DNA of 64,000 nucleotides from Xenorhabdus eapokensis (lineage in GTDB: Bacteria > Pseudomonadota > Gammaproteobacteria > Enterobacterales > Enterobacteriaceae), in contig NZ_MKGQ01000001.1 in assembly GCF_001908105.1 (NCBI RefSeq), forward strand, positions 284,990 through 348,989. The letters run 5' to 3'. The position numbers and the translations under genes were made by a program. Position 1 is the stretch's first letter. Every line of letters begins with the position of its first letter. Positions 60,954 through 64,000 of the stretch are shown one piece after another. Below the pieces are notes generated by a model that saw nothing but the letters and a program-made list of their open reading frames with translations, had not been told where the DNA came from and did not search any database.

Positions 60954-62689
60954 TTGCTTCCCTTTTTATTTTTATCAGGAACGGTGGCTTCCTGTTTGCG
61001 GTAGACTTTGTCAAAGGAACTATTGCCAAACGGGCTGAGTACCAATCCTTGGATGTTATAGCGAGAGATTTGTAAACGCATCGAATAAGCCAGTGGCAAT
61101 ACGGGTAATTGTTGCGCGAGGATTTCTTGGGCAACATGATAATTTTTGATGCGTGAAGCAAGTTGTTGATTTAATAAGGCTTCATGAAGAGCATCATCAA
61201 AAGCTGAGTTACACCAACGGCTCAGATTTGTTTGGGATGCAATGGCGGCACAACTCAACAATGGGCGGAAAAAACTATCAGGATCGTTGCTATCAGTAGA
61301 CCAGCCTGCCAGCGTCATATCGTGGGTTTTATCCATGAGTTGGTTTTCCTGAAAACGGCCTTCGACGGGGCGGATAGACATCTTAACACCAACCTGTGCC
61401 AAATCTGCCTGAATCAGCTCCGCCATTTTCAGAGGGCTTGGGTTATAGGATTGTGAAGCCGTTGGAACCCATAAAGTTAATTCCAATCCGCTTATTCCCA
61501 GTTCATTTAACATTTTGCGGGATTTTTCAGGGTTGTATTCAGTGATTTCAGCCCGATTATCATACGCCCATGATGCACGAGGCAAAATAGAAGCTGCCGT
61601 CTCTGCCGTACCATAGTAAATGGATTTCATCAGGCGTTGGTTATTGATGGCGTAAGCAATGGCTTGACGAACGGCTAACTGATCCAATGGTGGTTTACTG
61701 GTATTAAAAGCAAGATAAGCAATATTCATACCTGAACGTAATGTCTGACGCAGATTTGGATCATCATGCAGAATATTCCACTGGTTAGCATCGGGATAAG
61801 CCAATACATCGCATTCACCTGTAAGCAATTTTGAGATCCTGCCTGTACTTCCCGCGCCAGTGTCTATAACAATCTGTTCCATGCGCGGTTTACCTTTCCA
61901 ATAGTTATCATGGCGAACAAGGCGGATAAATTGGTCCATCTGATAATCTTCCAGCATGAAGGGGCCGGTTCCGACAGGTTTCCAGTCTATTTGTCCCTGC
62001 CGATTCATTTGCTGCAATTTTTCAGCATATTCCTGGGACAGTATAGGGGCATAGTAGGTTGCCAGATGCCAAAGAAAAGAAGCATCGGGGGCATTAAGGC
62101 GAAATTCGACAGTATATTGATTGATTTTCCGAATATTCTTGACTGAATCACCAAATTGTAAGCTGTCAAAATAGGGATAGCGACCACCATTAACATCATG
62201 ATAATCATGTGTATTATCGAAGACACGGCGGAAACTGAAAACGACATCATCCGCGTTCATTGTGCGGGTTGGTGTAAACCAATCGGTTGATTGGAAAGCA
62301 ACATTATGACGCAAATAAAGGCGATAAGTTGCCCCATTGTCCCGCACTTCCCAATCAGTAGCCAGTTCAGGAACCAGACGATAAGTGAGAGGATCAACAC
62401 CCAGCAGGCGATTGTAAATCTGTGCAGCCAGCGTATCCACAGTCAAGCCGCTGATAGCCATTTGGGGATTAAATGTATTCAAATTGCCATTAACGCAATA
62501 AATAAAACCGTTCTGCCGTATGGAAGTCGAAATATGAGGCAGACTTTCCGAGGTGGTGTTTGGCTTCGATGCTGGAATCGTTTTAGTAGGCTCTGGAATG
62601 GATTCCGCAGCAGTTTCTGGAGTAGCATCTTTGGCTGCCAGAGTCGGAGCGGAAATCAATAATATAATCCAGTAAATCAAATAACGCAT
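60950..62689 (-). CDS. sapA: Sap transporter periplasmic binding protein SapA
   Basis: Solute-binding protein of family 5 that binds peptides, antimicrobial peptides or heme in various species. The 579 residues (E. coli 547) comprise a signal peptide (about 1-18), then a Pro/Thr/Ser/Glu-rich stretch (about 19-52) not found in E. coli, then the SBP5 domain beginning [16 protein letters not shown] basic tail after VYRKQEA is also extra. First gene of sapABCDF, divergent from ryhB. The sap genes protect Salmonella and Haemophilus against cationic peptides. Confidence 0.93.
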   Translation of the reverse strand: MRYLIYWIILLISAPTLAAKDATPETAAESIPEPTKTIPASKPNTTSESLPHISTSIRQNGFIYCVNGNLNTFNPQMAISGLTVDTLAAQIYNRLLGVDPLTYRLVPELATDWEVRDNGATYRLYLRHNVAFQSTDWFTPTRTMNADDVVFSFRRVFDNTHDYHDVNGGRYPYFDSLQFGDSVKNIRKINQYTVEFRLNAPDASFLWHLATYYAPILSQEYAEKLQQMNRQGQIDWKPVGTGPFMLEDYQMDQFIRLVRHDNYWKGKPRMEQIVIDTGAGSTGRISKLLTGECDVLAYPDANQWNILHDDPNLRQTLRSGMNIAYLAFNTSKPPLDQLAVRQAIAYAINNQRLMKSIYYGTAETAASILPRASWAYDNRAEITEYNPEKSRKMLNELGISGLELTLWVPTASQSYNPSPLKMAELIQADLAQVGVKMSIRPVEGRFQENQLMDKTHDMTLAGWSTDSNDPDSFFRPLLSCAAIASQTNLSRWCNSAFDDALHEALLNQQLASRIKNYHVAQEILAQQLPVLPLAYSMRLQISRYNIQGLVLSPFGNSSFDKVYRKQEATVPDKNKKGSK

Positions 62690-62813
62690 ATAAAATGTCA
62701 GTCATAAAAAAGAGTTTAGCCATTGTAACTTAATTAACGCTTTTTGCTCAAAAACAACGAACAGATCACGATAACGAGAGAAATTCTCAATAAAATGCTT
62801 TACAAGTGTAATT

Positions 62814-62832
62814 GATAAGTATTATCATTCGC
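62814..62832 (+). promoter_or_regulatory. Fur box and promoter of ryhB
   Basis: GATAAGTATTATCATTCGC matches 14 of 19 positions of the Fur consensus by my count. It overlaps a TATTAT -10 element (62820-62825); TTTACA lies 15 bases before that. Fur would block ryhB when iron is available. Confidence 0.7.
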
Positions 62833-62948
62833 ATGTGCTCTCAGAGGGACACCTTGCAGTAGCAAGTAGGTATCTCAGATAAGGCACGACATTGCTCACA
62901 TTGCTTCCAGTATTTTTATTAGCCGGCTCGGGTGCCGGCTACTTTTTT
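62832..62948 (+). ncRNA. ryhB: RyhB small regulatory RNA homologue
   Basis: The stretch 62884-62914 (GCACGACATTGCTCACATTG, then CTTCCAGTATT) matches the conserved core of E. coli RyhB base for base. The terminator AGCCGGC/GCCGGCT with loop TCGGGT (62921-62940) and six T (62943-62948) follows at the same distance. RyhB, with Hfq, shuts off non-essential iron-using proteins in iron shortage. The 5' half (62832-62880) differs from E. coli, and the start is estimated from the -10. It lies between sapA and pspF, unlike E. coli where ryhB is near yhhX. Confidence 0.9.
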
Positions 62949-62968
62949 ATCTATCGTTTTTTATCTGT

Positions 62969-63991
62969 CTACTCTATCTTGCCATTAACATCAATACGGT
63001 ATTTTTTGATTAACCCGCGGAACTGGTGGTAAGTCAAATTAAGTTTGTCAGCGGCCTTTTTCTGATTAAATTGGCTTTCTGTCAAAGCCTGTATGAGTAA
63101 ACTCTTTTCGCTGTCGTTTTGCCACTGCCTTAAATCAACAGGTAATTTGGGAAGGACGTTATTGCTCATCTCGCTCTCTGTGGATGAAGGAGCAGATTGC
63201 TGTGAGAGTGAAAAGGGGTTGATGATGATCGTATTTAATTCATTTTCGCTATTACCATTTTTACTATTACTATGCCGGTAAATAGAGCGTTCGATAACAT
63301 TTTTGAGTTCGCGAACATTTCCGGGCCAGTGATAGGAAAGCAACTGTTGTTTGGCTTCGTCAGTAAATCCGGGGAAAAATGGCAGAGCCAACTCACGGCA
63401 CATCTGAATCGCAAAATTCTGTGCCAGTAACATAATATCCTGTTGTCGCTGGCGTAATGGTGGGATATGAACCACGTCAAACGCGAGCCTGTCGAGCAAA
63501 TCAGCCCTGAATTTCCCGCAGGCAGCCATGACAGGTAAATCTTCGTTGGTGGCACAGATCAAACGTACATCAACTTGTAATGACTGAGTGCCGCCTACAC
63601 GCTCCAGGTGACCATATTCAATAACACGCAGTAATTTCTCCTGTACCTGCATAGGGGCAGTGGCGAGTTCGTCAAGAAATAAGGTTCCGCCATCAGCCCG
63701 TTCAAAGCGCCCCTGGTGTTTTGAACGGGCACCCGTGAACGCCCCAGCTTCATGACCAAATAATTCTGAGTCAAGCAGATTTTCATTGAGTGCTGCACAG
63801 TTCAGGGAAATGAAAGGGCCTTGCCAACGTGGAGAAAGATAGTGTAAACGTCGGGCAATTAACTCCTTACCGGTTCCTCGTTCTCCCAGAACTAAAACCG
63901 GTTTATTCAATTTCGCTAATGCGGAGACTTGTTCCAAAATTTCAATAAAACAGTTTGCTTCACCTAATAGGTTGTCAATAAACTGGGACAT
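62969..63991 (-). CDS. pspF: psp operon transcriptional activator PspF
   Basis: Sigma-54 enhancer-binding AAA+ protein that activates the phage-shock (membrane stress) operon and lacks a regulatory domain. The 340 residues (about 325-330 in E. coli) show Walker A GERGTGKE, the sigma-54-contacting GAFTGA loop in ELFGHEAGAFTGARSKHQ, Walker B GGTLFLDEL, arginine fingers in FRADLLDRLAF, and a C-terminal helix-turn-helix NQKKAADKLNLTYHQFRGLI. The frame is complete. The pspA operon is expected just past the window end on the other strand. It converges on ryhB. Confidence 0.95.
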   Translation of the reverse strand: MSQFIDNLLGEANCFIEILEQVSALAKLNKPVLVLGERGTGKELIARRLHYLSPRWQGPFISLNCAALNENLLDSELFGHEAGAFTGARSKHQGRFERADGGTLFLDELATAPMQVQEKLLRVIEYGHLERVGGTQSLQVDVRLICATNEDLPVMAACGKFRADLLDRLAFDVVHIPPLRQRQQDIMLLAQNFAIQMCRELALPFFPGFTDEAKQQLLSYHWPGNVRELKNVIERSIYRHSNSKNGNSENELNTIIINPFSLSQQSAPSSTESEMSNNVLPKLPVDLRQWQNDSEKSLLIQALTESQFNQKKAADKLNLTYHQFRGLIKKYRIDVNGKIE

Positions 63992-64000
63992 GGTATTTTT

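Overview
This is a window of an enterobacterial (Enterobacterales) chromosome with roughly 40-45% GC. Protein sequences and gene order match the E. coli thrS-to-pspF segment. Lower GC, a pbgPE-type arnBCADTEF operon beside nlpC and an hmuRSTUV operon beside aroH point to the Morganellaceae, most likely the Xenorhabdus/Photorhabdus group. That placement is inference; no rRNA is present. No insertion sequence, prophage, CRISPR array or toxin cluster was seen. The window is mostly core genome, and the value lies in its regulatory RNAs, its small genes and one broken gene.

Layout. 1-7500: translation genes thrS, infC (AUU start), rpmI, rplT, the pheM leader peptide with attenuator, pheS, pheT and ihfA. 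7580-9405: vitamin B12 import genes btuC and btuD, without btuE. 9480-17000: the arn operon for adding 4-amino-arabinose to lipid A, with a candidate PhoP box. 17042-18739: nlpC, a MarA-like regulator and an unrecognised membrane protein. 18855-24783: heme uptake operon hmuRSTUV behind a Fur box. 24916-31097: aroH, ppsR, ppsA, an RprA-type sRNA with an RcsB-like box, and ydiK. 31312-36299: ydiJ, menI, ldtE and lpp, with no suf operon between menI and ldtE. 36834-40490: pykF (Cra box), two tRNA-Val(GAC) genes and mdtK. 40707-46610: a perfect 38-bp palindrome, ribE, cfa, punC, punR, purR (PurR box) and the 28-codon cydH/ynhF gene. 46735-49843: sodB, grxD, rnt, gloA and ydhL. 50523-56251: slyA (TTG start), slyB, anmK, pdxH, tyrS, and pdxY interrupted by an in-frame stop. 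56314-63991: fabI, sapABCDF, a RyhB-type sRNA with Fur box, and pspF.

How the parts connect. Iron: Fur-like boxes precede hmuR and ryhB, and the RyhB seed is complementary to the start codon region of sodB in this same window. Envelope: the arn operon, slyB, slyA, sapABCDF, pspF, lpp, ldtE and RprA concern the cell surface and resistance to cationic peptides. Carbon flow: Cra-like boxes lie at both pykF and ppsA, the opposing PEP/pyruvate enzymes. I found no clearly unprecedented system. The best leads are the interrupted pdxY, the RyhB and RprA homologues, the 38-bp palindrome before ribE, the structured hmuR leader and the unknown membrane protein at 18107-18739.
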